A stretch of 64,000 bases of DNA from Coptis chinensis (Eukaryota > Streptophyta > Magnoliopsida > Ranunculales > Ranunculaceae): NCBI GenBank assembly GCA_015680905.1, contig CM027381.1:91909501-91973500 (forward strand), written 5' to 3'. Below, one piece after another: positions 47,272 through 58,986 of the stretch (positions are counted from its first letter, which is position 1; each line of letters starts with the position of its first letter). The position numbers were made by a program, and so were the translations under genes. The notes under the pieces were generated by a model. It searched no databases. It was not told the origin of the DNA and saw only the letters and a list, made by a program, of their open reading frames with translations.

Positions 47272-50200
47272 ATGACATCAGTTTGTTCATCGTCAAATTC
47301 CCAAGTAGAAACCCTAGCCCTAACAACCTTAATCCCAAATCTCCCAAACGATATCTCCTCCCTAATTCTCTCATTCATTCCATTTTCTCACCATTCTCGT
47401 CTTAAACCCACGTGCAAATCATGGAAACATTTCTTCTCCTCAAAACCACTCAATTTCTCTCTCCGACAAAAATTTCACTCCCATCTTTTATGTTTATTCC
47501 CACAGGACCCCTCAATCTCACCACCTTTTTTATTCGATCCTAAAAACCTCGCTTGGCGTCCAATTCCACCTATGCCATGCAACTCACAGCTCTACGGATT
47601 AACTAACTTCATTTCCATTGCTTTCAATTATCATTTGTACGTCATTGGTGGCTCCTTGTTCGACGCCAGGTCGTTTCCTATGGACCGCCCTTCTGCGTCT
47701 GCCTCCATTTATAGGTTTGATATGTTTACTAATCACTGGGTCTGTTTATCGCCTATGTTATCGGCTCGGGGGAGTTTTGCGTGTGCCGCCGTCAATGGGG
47801 GGATTATTGTCGCTGGTGGCGGCTCTAGACATGCTATGTTCGGGGCAGCTGGAAGTAGGATGAGTTCAGTGGAGAGATATGATGTGGAGAAAAATGAGTG
47901 GGTGGAGATGGATGGGTTACCCAGGTTTCGAGCTGGGTGTGTTGGGTTTTTAATTGGGAATGGTGAGGAGATGGAGTTTTGGGTTATGGGTGGGTATGGT
48001 GAGTCGAGGACAGTTTCGGGGGTTTTTCCAGTCGATGAGTATTATAGAGATGGTGTGGTTTTGGAGTTGAAGAGTGGAGGGAAGTGGAGAGAGATTGAGA
48101 ATATGTGGGAAGAAGGAGAGAGGAGGAGATTGGGTAATGTAGTTGTTCTTGATGGGGAAGACGGTGAGGAGCCTGGGATTTTTATGCTTGATGGTGCTGA
48201 TATTTTCAGGTAACTCCTTGAAAATTGTGCTTGTTAAATGTCATTGTGATCTAATAACTGTGTCGTTTGAAATCCCCTCTGCTGTCATTTGTTTAGTTAT
48301 TTAGTTTTCCTATCAATGCTAGTTGCATTATGGATTGATTTATTTGACGGAAGTAATTATACTTTGCTAAATGTCAAAGTTTATTGGATAATTGTCTTGT
48401 TTTTAGAGATTAATTAGATGTCGTGATTGCTTTGAGATTTCTATCTTTGGTTATGTTTATGATGCATATATGTCCTATACCAAAGTTGTCAAACTCGATG
48501 AACTTTATGAAAAATTATTTTGTTTATCAATCTCATATGTTTTACAGTCCAATTTATGCTAGTTAAGTCAAGGACTAATCCATTTGACTTTAAGCACAGA
48601 ACAGAAAATTGTAAGTTGTTTATATAGCAGCTGCTCCATTGTACTGCTTGGTCTGCATGAGAAAAAGTTGCACACCTTTTGTCACCTTTGTTGAACAGCT
48701 TAGTCATCTTATGGGCCATCTATTCTTACATTTGACTTATGGATGTCTCTATACGATTTTAGCTATAAAACTCAAACACATAGCATTCGTTTCTTTTCAG
48801 TTTACAATTTTATTGTATTATTTTAGGAAGGAATCTTATAGTTCTCACTTCATAGTTGGTTGACGTAGTTTATAGTTTTATAGTTATACGACATACTCTA
48901 TCTTATAAACTTGGCAAAACAGGAATTTCATAGATACTGGTTAAAACTGTCTTACTGCATTCCCCAATGTTCAAAGGAGTTCAAGCTGAAACCTGACTTT
49001 CATAAGTCCTAATACACCATGAGGTCCTTGAAGCGAAGGGACTCAATGCAAGATACTTAGGTTTATACTTAGTATATCGTAATCCATCCTCAATTACTGA
49101 TCTTTAAAGATTTGGTGATCCTTGAGTTGAGTTCATATAATAGTTATAAGATGCCATTATCTATTTGCCTTTGCTTAATGGTGATTTTGTTTGTACTGTA
49201 TCGATCTTTAAAGATGTGCTGATCTTTATTGAGTCCGCTTATTATAACAATTTTATGATGCCAAATCATCTATATATCGTTGCTTAGTGGTGACTTTGGT
49301 TGGACTGTGTGCTTTTGAATTAATGTGTGGTAGCTAATGTCTTGATAAGATAAAGTTTAAGGAAATAGTAATCAATTTATCCATCTGGTTTAGTTTTATA
49401 ATGTCACATGATAGGTTTTTTCCTTGGATGGACGGGCTTGCACCTTGTGCCTCCGTGAGGCATACGCCTTGCTTCGTTTTAGTAAACCGTCGCTAAATAG
49501 AACTTTTAAATAATGGCTTTGATGAGCATATGCATGTTAGGTATTAAACATTTCAAAATCATGGACCTTTTCCTTTTGTTGTTGGGTGTATGCTTTGGTA
49601 GTGTAAACTGTGTAATGTGGGTATTGGTCAGTTTGGGTTCCCTGCTAGAGTTATGTGGAACTGCTGGGGAGAAAGGGGAGGAGTGGAAGAACGAGGATGG
49701 TTACTGTGGTATCCTCTCTTTTTTCCTCGTCAATCTATTAATCTTCCAGATGATGATGATGATTGGGGATCTGTTTCTGCTGAAGAAGAAGCTAATGATC
49801 TTGTGAATGATGTGGACTCGAAGAAGAATGTGTACCTTTATAGTTTAGAAAATTTACATAATTGGATTTCTTCCTCGGAGGGATTAATGGTTGATTCTAA
49901 TCTGATGAAGGTTGGAGAATATTTGGTGATTTCAGTGGGTGCAGGATCTTCTTTTTGCTCGGTTGGGTGCAGGGTCCCTGAATGCGGCTGATATGTTATT
50001 ATGTTTAATGACATTAATCAGTGTTGCCAAGAAGTACGGGTTCGCAGACAATCTGTCAATGTTGTGGTATCTGACACTAGGGATGGCTCAGTTTTCAATG
50101 AATTCTGATATTGTTTGTGGGAATACGAGGGGTTCGAAGAGTAAAGAAAAGGCTGGGTGATTGAGGAGAGTGGTAGGTATATTTAAAACTTTAATTGTGA

Positions 50201-52745
50201 TGTTGCAAGAATCCAAAAGGGAGAGTTGTGACCAGATATTTGTTAATTACTTGCGGGGAAGTCAGCACATGATTGGGACTTTTCATTCCATCAATCTGGG
50301 GGGAAGGGGAGATTTTTATTTGGGACTGTGATAGAATAAGGGTAGAGGATCAGCTTAAAGGTGCTTTCACGTTTTCTCTACTATGTTTATGTAACGACAG
50401 AGAATTCAAGTGGGTCTTTACTAGTGTTTCTTGTCCTGTAGATGATGCGTTGATGCGGGTAAGGGGTGGTTTTGGTCCGAATTGGAAGATGTTACTGGGT
50501 ATTGGGATCTTCCCTGGTGTATTGGGGTGGTTTTAACTCTATAATATTTCCAGTTGAGAAAAGTGGAGGGTGCATTACTGCATTGTGTGTGGATCAAGAC
50601 AATTGCTTGGAAGTAGGTATTGTTAATCCTGTTATGAAGAGTGAGTAGAAGACATTATGTTGATGGGATGAAGTTATTTTAGACGTTCATTGATGTAGTA
50701 TGATTTTAAGATGGATTCTAGTGTGACATTCGCTAACACATTTTTTCTAGTAAACATTATTGTTTTGTCGGCTAAAAATAACAAAAAAAATGTCAATCTA
50801 TTAATGTTAAAGAGTTGCAGTAACGTAAGTAAAATTAAAAGAAAGGAAAAGAAAAGAAAAGGGAGTAGCTTGGAGGCTTCACTAGATGAAACCATGTTCC
50901 CAGGTTGTCATATTCGTTTCAAAACTGAAGTAAACTCTATGAGGGTCCTCCACTTGAATAAAAGTCTTCAAAAATATTTTGTGAGTACCCTGGACCGTGA
51001 GAAGTTTCATGTTTTGCCGTAGTATATGCTAAGAAATTTACCTCCCTCCATGTTGATTAGATAACCACATGATTGAAGGAGGTCATTGCGTGCATCCATC
51101 TGCCTTGTAGCTGGGTTGTGTTGTCTAATCTTCTACTCCAGGCTCCAAAGACCAGTCCAAAGTTATTTTTGTATACCACATTACCACTAGTGTAATCTGA
51201 GTTATTGTCAGTTTGGTTCCCTGCGAGAGTTATGTGGAACTTCTATCTATGTCTCTCTCTTTGCAAGTTATTTTCTTATTTTCAGTTAGGTAGATCATTT
51301 AGAAGACCATCTCTCCAGTTGCATTCTATGGCTCCTGCCAACATTTTAAATTTGCACTTCACATTGAACTTACATCTCTGCTTTTCTTGTTTTTTGAAAA
51401 AAAAATTTGGGATTGTTTCATTTGTATTATTCCATGTCTTATGTAATCACTAAGTTCCATGTCTTATTACACTAAGTTCAAGCTTGTAAAGCTTGGCACA
51501 TGTATCATTACAAAACCAGATCTGCCATTTATTCCAGTTTGAAACTAGTATCTGCATTCCTTTTTATACTCAATACTGTTTGTCCTGTTTTTTATGTTAT
51601 CCTTTTCCCCCATTCTCCTTATGAGTCAGAATGCAAGAGTGGTCAGGTTTACAGAGATGCGTGAAACGGTGTGCCTTTAGATCTCCCTGGTGGAGATTTA
51701 ATGTCATCATACTTTTGTTTTATTAGTTAAGATCAGTTGCTTAAAAAAACGCATGGAGGCTCGCACCTTGAGGCTCGCCTCGGAGCCTCACACTTAAAAT
51801 CGCGTGAGGCTATTAGCCTCACTCACAGGTAGTGCAAGAGGCTTAAGATTTTTTTAAAATTTATTCGTAGAAGTTGTATCTCCTATTTTGTTTCTAAGTT
51901 TGTTGCCATTCATTTAATCATGACACATTGTATCTCCAGATCTTTTTTAGTTCTTTATATTTAATAGGTTATATTGACACGCCGTATCGGACCGGTATGC
52001 AATTGTCGGACATGGCAAAATATCAAAATTCAAGGTAAATTACGTGCAATGTGTCCGACACGGACACATGGATACATATCCGACACGGATTTTTTTCAAA
52101 ATATGGCGTGTCCATATAACCTAGATATTTATGGATTCTTTAAGCGCGTCTTTTTTGGACACTGAGGCTTACAGCTCTAACCTTTCAGGCTCGCCTTTAA
52201 GCCTCCAAGAGGCTTGGCGCCTCAAGGCACTTATGCCTTGTTTGTTTTTAAAGAAAAACACTTTATTGAAAATCTAATATCTGCAATCTAATGGAAGACT
52301 GCATTAGTAAACATCAGAAAGCCTTACCCTTCTGTGTTTGGCTTCATATCAAGTTCTTTGAAAACACGAAGACATTTCTTTCCTTTTCTTTTTGTTTCTT
52401 CGGCACTTAAGGGTGATGGCTTACCTACCAACCATTGTTCTTCTTTTTCTCAGATACGATATCTCTTCTAATAGATGGCAGAAGGAGTCAAGCGTGCCAA
52501 GAACAGCCCTTGTGGACTTTTGTTTTGGGTTTGCTGCATTGGATGGAGAACTACATGTACTTTCCCCACTTTACACCATTGACTCAAAGGAAAACCGAAG
52601 GCCTCGACTGCAGAAAAAAGGGGCAACTATTCTCATTCAAATCTACCATCCTAAGAAAAGAGCTTGGAGATCCATGACGACAAAGCCACCTTCCAATTGC
52701 TCACTGGATTTTAAAACTGTAGTAATGTGCACCATCCGAATATAG
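47272..52745 (+). CDS. OR23: F-box/kelch-repeat protein, OR23-type (two exons)
   Basis: Exon 1 is 47272-48209 and exon 2 is 52454-52745. The intron (48210-52453, GTAACT...TTTCTCAG) splits an Arg codon and restores the frame DIFR-YDISSNRW, giving 409 residues. An F-box lies at about 24-57 (LPNDISSLILSFIPFSHHSR). Kelch-type repeats lie at about 120-245, with YVIGGSLFD, ERYDVEKNEWVEM and WVMGGYGES, and continue over the splice. The protein ends VVMCTIRI. F-box proteins recruit substrates to SCF ubiquitin ligases through Skp1; the kelch propeller is expected to bind the substrate, which is unknown. The first in-frame ATG is at 47209 (21 residues longer); 47272 was chosen because MTSVCSSSN.. resembles the family start. 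No stops or frameshifts are seen. The name OR23 is from recall of the family, not a search. Confidence 0.85.
49600..50660 (+). pseudogene. LINE remnant (endonuclease region) in the OR23-type gene intron
   Basis: From about 50110 the plus strand reads NTRGSKSKEK (compare WNxRGLGxxxKR at the start of plant LINE ORF2), VMLQESKRES (LQETK motif), REFKWVFTSVSCPVDDALMR and NSIIFPVEKSGG (compare GDFNxIRFPxEKxGG), in shifting frames. This is the APE-type endonuclease of an L1-like LINE. The upstream ORF (49617-49991), with an acidic DDDDDW stretch, may be ORF1 of the same element. A 35-base block (GTCAGTTTGG.TTCCCTGC...) near 49625 recurs near 51204. Confidence 0.7.
51745..52250. repeat. GAGGCTCGCCTC-rich fold-back repeat
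   Basis: Blocks GGAGGCTCGCACCTTGAGGC and GCTCGCCTCGGAGCCTCAC at 51752-51792 have inverted partners at 52188-52235 (GGCTCGCCTTTAAGCCTCC, GGCTTGGCGCCTCAAGGC). The MITE at 51967-52121 is inserted between them. A related block (GCACCTTGTGCCTCCGTGAG) lies at 49440-49475 in the same intron. I take it as a decayed plant retroposon or MITE of unknown class. Confidence 0.5.
51967..52121. mobile_element. Small MITE with 17-bp inverted ends in the intron
   Basis: The left end is GGTTATATTGACACGCC and the right end is GGCGTGTCCATATAACC, one mismatch in 17. The 155-bp interior is rich in TGTCCGACACGGACAC-type palindromes. The target duplication is unclear. Confidence 0.65.
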
Positions 52746-53140
52746 ATGTAGTCTTTTAATTTGTGATACAGTAAATCCTTCTTCCACATGGCGAAGGTAA
52801 TTTGTTTGTAAGTTCATATTACCTGCTCCAACGCAGACAATGTATGTGCATGTACTTCCTGAAATGTTTTCACTTTCGTTTTTTTTCCTCAAAGGAACAT
52901 ATTTGTAAATAAATATTAAATGGTTCAATGTAAATATTGCGAAGAGTATTGATTTGTAGTTCAAGCTTATATATTTTCGAACACTGTTTATTTCAGCAAT
53001 TCTTTCCACGCACTAGTTATCTTGAAAACAGTGTTTGCAAAATTATCTCGTTTGTTGGACAATGAAGTTGCTGAAATGTAAGTCGCTGCCCCTTTTCTCT
53101 TGAAATAATGCATTTCGCAGACAAAACCGGTGAGGTTATT

Positions 53141-53431
53141 GTAGGGGAACTGATATTGGATGAGAACCAGGCTCAGAATCAGCAGAATGCAGGGGTTTTC
53201 ATCAAGGCACTCAACTGCTGCAAACAGCTTCAGTTCCCCCCAAACTACTAATAGATGGATAACAAAGCAGCACTCAATCTTTTGGAGGAAAAAGACACAA
53301 GTATCTCATGGACATCAAAGAATATCCTCACTGATGTTGCCCAGATTATGAAAGCTCTAGACTACATAGATATATTATATGTACCTAGAAGTGCTAAATC
53401 TACAGCACATGTATTAGCTTCTTTTGCTTAG
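53141..53431 (+). pseudogene. RNase-H-like domain fragment
   Basis: After two consecutive stops (near 53247-53252), the frame MDNKAALNLLEEKDTSISW, NILTDVAQIMKALD and VPRSAKSTAHVLASFA runs to a TAG at 53429-53431. It fits the RVT_3-type RNase-H-like domain of plants, with a catalytic-type D, a W and the AH.LA end. It differs from the fragment at 44347-44565. Such fragments derive mostly from LINEs; no reverse transcriptase adjoins. Confidence 0.55.
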
Positions 53432-55160
53432 AAGTTATCTCCTACGGAAGGATATTAATTCCTCCACCATGGCTTTCGAAAGCAGTGGAGGAAGACTAAC
53501 TCTATATGTAATCTTTTCTGATATATCTATATTTTATATGATGGTTAAAAAACAAAATGTTAACGTTCATCACCATCCTTTTGTTTTTTGTATTAGAAGA
53601 ACAGTAAGTGATCACTATAAATTTTTCATAGGAGGAACGTTATTGGAGACCCATGTTTTGGGGTTGTGGACTTGTGGCTCTTAAGCAATGTGCAATTGAG
53701 CCCGATTAGAGAGCTAAACCTGCGGGGCGAAAGAATATGTGTTCTTCTTTAAGTTCAAATCTTCTAGTGGGAATATTGAACTCATTAATGTCAGATATTG
53801 AACATTTTGAAGCTTGGGCAACTAAAGTTTATGTCCCCTGTCCACAGCGTTTAGTTGAATGGAGAATCTTATTGATCACTGAATGCAACCGCAACAACTG
53901 AACAAGTATGTGTCATAATCTAATTAAGTATTTATCAATGAATGCTAAATGCAAACTGTACCTAGTCTCGTCTTAGAACTAGTCACGTACAACATTTTTA
54001 AGCATGGCGTGCGGAGTGGCGATGATTGTCGACTATTATGGCCACCATTTCATTAAAAAAATTCATTCCCCCACTCCCCCCTTTTTTATTACTTTAAAAC
54101 TATGTACGAGTATATTAACATGTCCGTCGACCTTAGTATAATATGGATGACTTTGTGCCCTGAGTTCATCCCTCATTGTTCAATTTCTTTGTTTTATTTT
54201 ATGCAGCATAAAAATGTTGACAAGCACAATACCACATGGATTGAACCATCCCAATCTCATACAAATCTGGATGCTCTACAGCTCTACTACTAGAAAACAC
54301 TATTTCCGCTACGTGGATGCTTCTTAGAGATGCGCAATTGCACTCTTTTTTGGATAAAGAATAATATCTTGTTGGTTAACTAAGAATACACTTATACACA
54401 TTTATGGAGTGTCTTGGCCGTTCAGAGCAGCCATAATTAGTCTCATTCAGTCATTCTCTTATGTTTTTTTCTATTAAGCCAATAGCACTTGGGCATGAAG
54501 ATCAAAATTCAATAAATCAAAGTCGTCTATGTTCTTACCAAAAAAAAAGTCGTATACGTTTGTGTGAATTTCTTAGAATTTAGGCCTACGTATATTCACA
54601 GCCTCATAGGTGTAAGTGAGATACCAGAGTCTCTAGTCTCTACAGTCTACAGAAGTTTTTTGGTTCCCAGAATTGGACAAGAAAACTACACATTAATACT
54701 AAAACAGTAAACAGTCTAACCAGAATATGCCAGAAAAGTCCCTAAAAGTATCAGGGCGAAAATACGGTGTCGGAATCTTTGCATATGTCTAGCATTAGGG
54801 AGTATAGGATCCTTACAATGCATATAAAATTCAATAACACAAAATTTCCTTGCATGGCTTGAAATGAAGAATGATTTGTGCAGCACAAGAAAGAAATGTC
54901 AAGAAAATGTATCAAAATTGCTGAGTTATACGTCTAAAATCAACTATATAATGGAAAATTCAATACATTGACACATTGTATGCGTTTCTACATGATTATT
55001 AAAACTTAAAAGAAGGACTAGCAAATCATACCTTGAGATTTAACTTCAAATCCAACTAGCACTCTTACGACCCATTCAATTTCTTGTGAAAATGAAATCC
55101 TAATAGTCAACAGTACGTACATTCAAAGTCCTTCGAATGAAGAACTAGATTTTACAACTC
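53432..55160. other. Intergenic stretch
   Basis: I see no gene. Short ORFs at 53424-53684 and 54102-54293 lack recognisable motifs. A CACTA-like string CTACTAGAAAACACTATTTCC near 54284 is discussed under rejected items. Confidence 0.4.
55105..55110 (-). promoter_or_regulatory. Candidate W-box (TTGACT) upstream of the CTNIP gene
   Basis: The minus strand reads GTTGACT, a WRKY-binding core, 110 bases before the ATG. CTNIP genes are reported to be stress- and elicitor-induced, so a W-box fits, but a single core of this length occurs often by chance. Confidence 0.3.
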
Positions 55161-55165
55161 GGTGT

Positions 55166-55176
55166 GCATATAAATA
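55166..55176 (+). promoter_or_regulatory. TATA box of the CTNIP gene
   Basis: GCATATAAATAC lies about 45 bases before the ATG at 55220, with a CA-rich leader (ACACATACACATACAC) between. The placement fits a short 5' leader. Confidence 0.6.
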
Positions 55177-55219
55177 CACCTACACATACACATACACATA
55201 CTTCTCATTATTCTCTAAC

Positions 55220-55438
55220 ATGGGGTACAAAAGCATGGGTTTAGTACTTGTATTTTGCGTTCTTTTACTACTATTCCATCAATACGAAGCAAGTAGAGTT
55301 TTGCGTGAAGAAGGTTCGATCAAGAAAGCAGAATTTCTATTAAAATCTATTCTACGGGGTCCTGTCCCTTCTTCTGGATCTTCTGGGTGCACCAACATTC
55401 CAGGTGTCAGTGGACCTAGTTGTCCACCATTCCCTTAA
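55220..55438 (+). CDS. CTNIP/SCREW-type phytocytokine precursor (72 aa)
   Basis: This intact ORF is a small secreted peptide precursor. Residues 1-24 are a signal peptide (MGYKSM, then LVLVFCVLLLL, cleavage likely after YEA). A variable charged segment follows (25-45). The conserved C-terminus is RGPVPSSGSSG-CTNIP-GVSGPSCPP, with Cys57 and Cys68 as the pair conserved in the family. CTNIPs, also named SCREWs, are plant peptides perceived by the leucine-rich-repeat receptor kinase HSL3 (NUT). They trigger immune-type and water-loss responses with BAK1-type co-receptors. The literal CTNIP motif, the length and the position at the C-terminus support the call. There is a TATA box about 45 bases upstream, no intron, and a TAA stop. 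Which family member it is cannot be told. Confidence 0.85.
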   Translation: MGYKSMGLVLVFCVLLLLFHQYEASRVLREEGSIKKAEFLLKSILRGPVPSSGSSGCTNIPGVSGPSCPPFP

Positions 55439-56858
55439 TTGAACTCTTTGGGCGATGCTTTCATTCGTCGTAACACCTCTGTAAGTCGCAGTGATGCAGT
55501 GTGTCGATGCAAAGTTATCAGATATGATTGCTACAATGTTCATGTCCTAATTTGGTGCAGCTCAAAAGTCTTGGGTCTGGGCACATTCACGAATTCTTTA
55601 TTCATTTTGTAGCTGTTCTTTATCCTTGTTTTCACTTAGAATTTGTAATTAATACGTAGCAATATCATGCATCCAAAAATTTGAAACTTTTTAGATACGT
55701 AGAGTTTGAGTTGGAGGCCGGAGGAGGAAATAATGCTAGACTAGCAGTATATGTTGTATCATATGTGCATATTTATTTATAATATTCTCGTAAGTTGATT
55801 GTATTCTTCTGGCATAAATATAATTGAGCAAAATTTACAACTCGACAGGACGACAACTACTGAAAAAAACTAGTGTATTTAGCACGGTACATATTTTTCC
55901 CGTGAGATTCAATTACTTCAGTGGCGCGTAATACATCCAAAACTGGTGAACCATTGCTCTGAATCGAACAATATATCACAAAATATCAGACACAATTACC
56001 AGCTAGAGATAGCTGTGATATGGAGATATTCAAGCTTGCATGCGTGCTATCTAAACCATGGCCTAAACATAAAAAAAAATTACTTTAAGTCGTGGTATGA
56101 GAGGGATCAAATAAGAGGTAATGCTCGACCAAATCAGTTGCATGGGTAGGGTCAAGATTAAGCCATATAACACAAGTCGAAGGCATGGAGAAGGTGGCAG
56201 CTGAGGCATTTGAATGGCAAGCCAGACGCTACTTGGAGAGTAGGGTCTCTTGTGAAAGAAAACAATTAGCGATCTTAGTACAGAATCCCCGTCATATTAA
56301 AATATTAAATTAGGCAAAATATAAAATGGTCTAACTAGCCATCTTTTTGTGTGGTGATGTGCGTTGAATATCATATTAAATTAGGCAGAATTAAACAAAA
56401 TGACGTTATGATCTTCATTACTTGTAGCACACTACTTGGTTCCTCTTGTGGCATTTTCTCTCTTTTTCCTTCTTTTCTTATCTGGATGGAATAAGTCTAA
56501 TTAATTTGATTAGGATAGTGGCGTTGAATATTATCAAAATCTAATGAGTGCAACATTCTCTGACAATGAACTGCCCCTTGATTTACGCCTAGGTTTGCTT
56601 TATATATACTCTGACAAAACAGTTTGTTTTTTTTTTTTGTTTTTTTTTTCCGACTGCAAAACACACATTTAATAATAGTTTAAACAGAGTGCGAGAAAGA
56701 GAACGCGAGATTTTTTAACTCCATAACTGCATCTATCATTAACTAAGCCGCACAAAAGTGGCCAAAATGCTAGCTAATTTATTTCTTCCTGTAGTTGAAC
56801 CTAGAATACATTGAACCCTTTCCTCATTTATCTAATGCAGAAACTTGCAAAAAACTTC
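55439..56858. other. Intergenic, 3' flank of the CTNIP gene
   Basis: No gene is seen. The first 250 bases are the likely 3' untranslated region. Bases 56170-56500 repeat short phrases (ATATTAAATTAGGCA twice, at about 56298 and 56371). T runs occur at 56628-56650. Confidence 0.4.
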
Positions 56859-58808
56859 ACCCTTCTATTGAGGTTTTTTTTTTGAATGATAGCTATTAAT
56901 CAAATTCTTACATAGATTGTTCCTCTTGTATCCTCAATAATTTTAGTCAATTGTTCATCTAGAGGGGGTATAAAATACAAAAGAGTCTCGAGAGAGTCCT
57001 TAACACACTTAGCCAATAAATCTGCAGCCCGACTAGTCTCCCCCTATAGCAATAGTTGACACTACCATCAGAATCTGAGTTTCTTCCTTTTGCTCAGATA
57101 GATAGTACAATATTCGACAATACCATGGTGGTGTAGTCAAGCCATTAACTATACTCACAGCAATCATAGAGTCAAAGTACACTGTACTTTGGTAATGCCA
57201 TGTTTCGCACACCCTCTAACCCCGCATCAATAGCCATTAGCTCTGTTGAAGTATAGACCTCTTTGGGTTAGAGCCCATGTAGGCAAAATGCACCGTGCCA
57301 TCTTCTTTTTGCAATACCACGAATCCTTGGTCGGGAAGGAGTCAAAGACCCATCCGTGTTTAACTTAACATGGTCTGGATCAAGTTTACGCCATTGGCAG
57401 TAAATAGGTTCCTTTGCATGGTAGTTTGCATCTATACCAAGGTTTTGAAGAAGGACTCTCACTGAAGTGGAATCTGGTATATCCTTTACAACCCTTTGTA
57501 TGTATAGCTTCAAATCTTCTAGTATTCTCACCATGACCAGCTGAGGGGGACGATACTTTTTTTGAAAGATTCTAGTGTTTCTCTCAGCCCAAATAGCACT
57601 TACGGTAACACATATGTATGCTCCTCTGATATCACCTTCCATAGAACTATTTCTGCAAATCTACAAAATATTATGCCACTCATTGTTAGAGTCTACTACT
57701 CTGAAACTCATACCAATCTTTGCTTTGACCCCACTCCACACTCTCTTTGTGTAAGAACACTCAAAGAATAAGTGTTCGGAGTTTTCTCTTGCTGTTACTC
57801 CACACAAACTATATTTTGAATGATTGATTATACCTTTGTTAACCAACCTGTCTTGAGTGGAGAGACTACCAAAGAATAGTTGCCAAGTGCAAAAAGAATG
57901 TTTAAGGATCGCCAATTTTCCCCAAACAAGCTTGGACCATGTGACTTTGTTCTTAACCTTCTTTAGTGCTATATAAGCAAATCGAGCACTGAATTTTCCT
58001 GAATGAGTTAGAGACCAAACTACTTAAACCTTATTCATGGGATCATATATATCCGTTCTTAGTATCTTGGTTTTCAAGTCACACTCTGGGAGAGAGAGAA
58101 CTATGTCATTCCACCTGCCATTTGAGATCAGTTCACTAACTTTGGCTTTCTCACCAAGCTATAGCATATGTCTAACATTGTTATCCCATAGAAGGGGTGT
58201 CTCTGTACACCACAAGTCATTCCAAATGAAAGTGTCATCTCCATTAGCAATAATGTTTTCAGAACTTCATAGCAGATCTTCCTATGCTCTAAAATGCCTC
58301 TCCATACCCATGAGCAGTCCTTAAAAGCTTTCATAGTCTAGAAATGTTTGTTTTTAATGTTATGAGTCCACACCCAGTTACCCCATAAAGAATTCTCTCT
58401 TGATGCTAGTTTGAACATTAATCCACAATACACAACTATATTCCATGTGTGGAGATCAATCATGTTCAACCCCCTTTCATCTTTCAAGCATCGGAGTAGC
58501 TCATGACTAGCCTTGTGTAAACACTTAGTTAGAGATGGACCAGACTGCACAACTCTGTTGCAAATTTTATTAACCTTGTCGAAAGCACAGTTTTAGACAC
58601 TACAAAGGTCCTAGACCATTAAGTGTGGAAAGAAGAAAGAACAGAGTGAGTCAGCCTATAGTCTTCTGGCATGAGAGAGAACTCTATTCTTCCAATTAGA
58701 GATTCTGCTAGTGATACTCTCAATGAGAGGTAAGCAGTCTTTTACTCCAAGTCTAGACGCAAAGAGAGTATTGGATTGTTCTGAACTCAATGATACCCTT
58801 CTATTGAG
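56859..58808 (-). mobile_element. 5'-truncated L1-like LINE with 14-bp target-site duplications
   Basis: A perfect 14-bp repeat ACCCTTCTATTGAG flanks the element (56859-56872 and 58795-58808). The insert is 56873-58794. It ends on the minus strand in a poly(A) tail (T run at 56874-56882). Minus-strand coding, broken by stops, follows the LINE order. First is the reverse-transcriptase C-terminus (about 58790-58600, DCLPLIESITSRISNWK). Next is the zf-RVT region (57915-57661, RLVNKGIINHSKYSLCG and ENSEHLFFECSYTKRVW). Last is the RNase-H-like region (57640-57030, WRKLDPDHVKLNTDGSLTPS and later SRAADLLAKC). Its 5' truncation removes the endonuclease and most of the reverse transcriptase, so it cannot move by itself. 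Confidence 0.93.
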
Positions 58809-58986
58809 TTACTTTCACACAGTAAAATCTCCAGTGATGATAACGGTTCAACAATAATACTTCAAAGTTTTTCGTGAACCATTTCCAACTCAATTTGGAT
58901 GGAGACCTCAAGTCAACCCAACAATTTTTTGAAAAGGAGGCAGTTGTTGATACATGAAAGATGAACGAATGGGAGAATATGCTGAC

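Noticed and set aside
54283-54310. CTACTAGAAAACACTATTTCC resembling a CACTA left end
   Set aside because: The leading bases are CTCTACTA, not CACTA. There is no matching right end or duplication, and it differs from the CACTA end at 63249.
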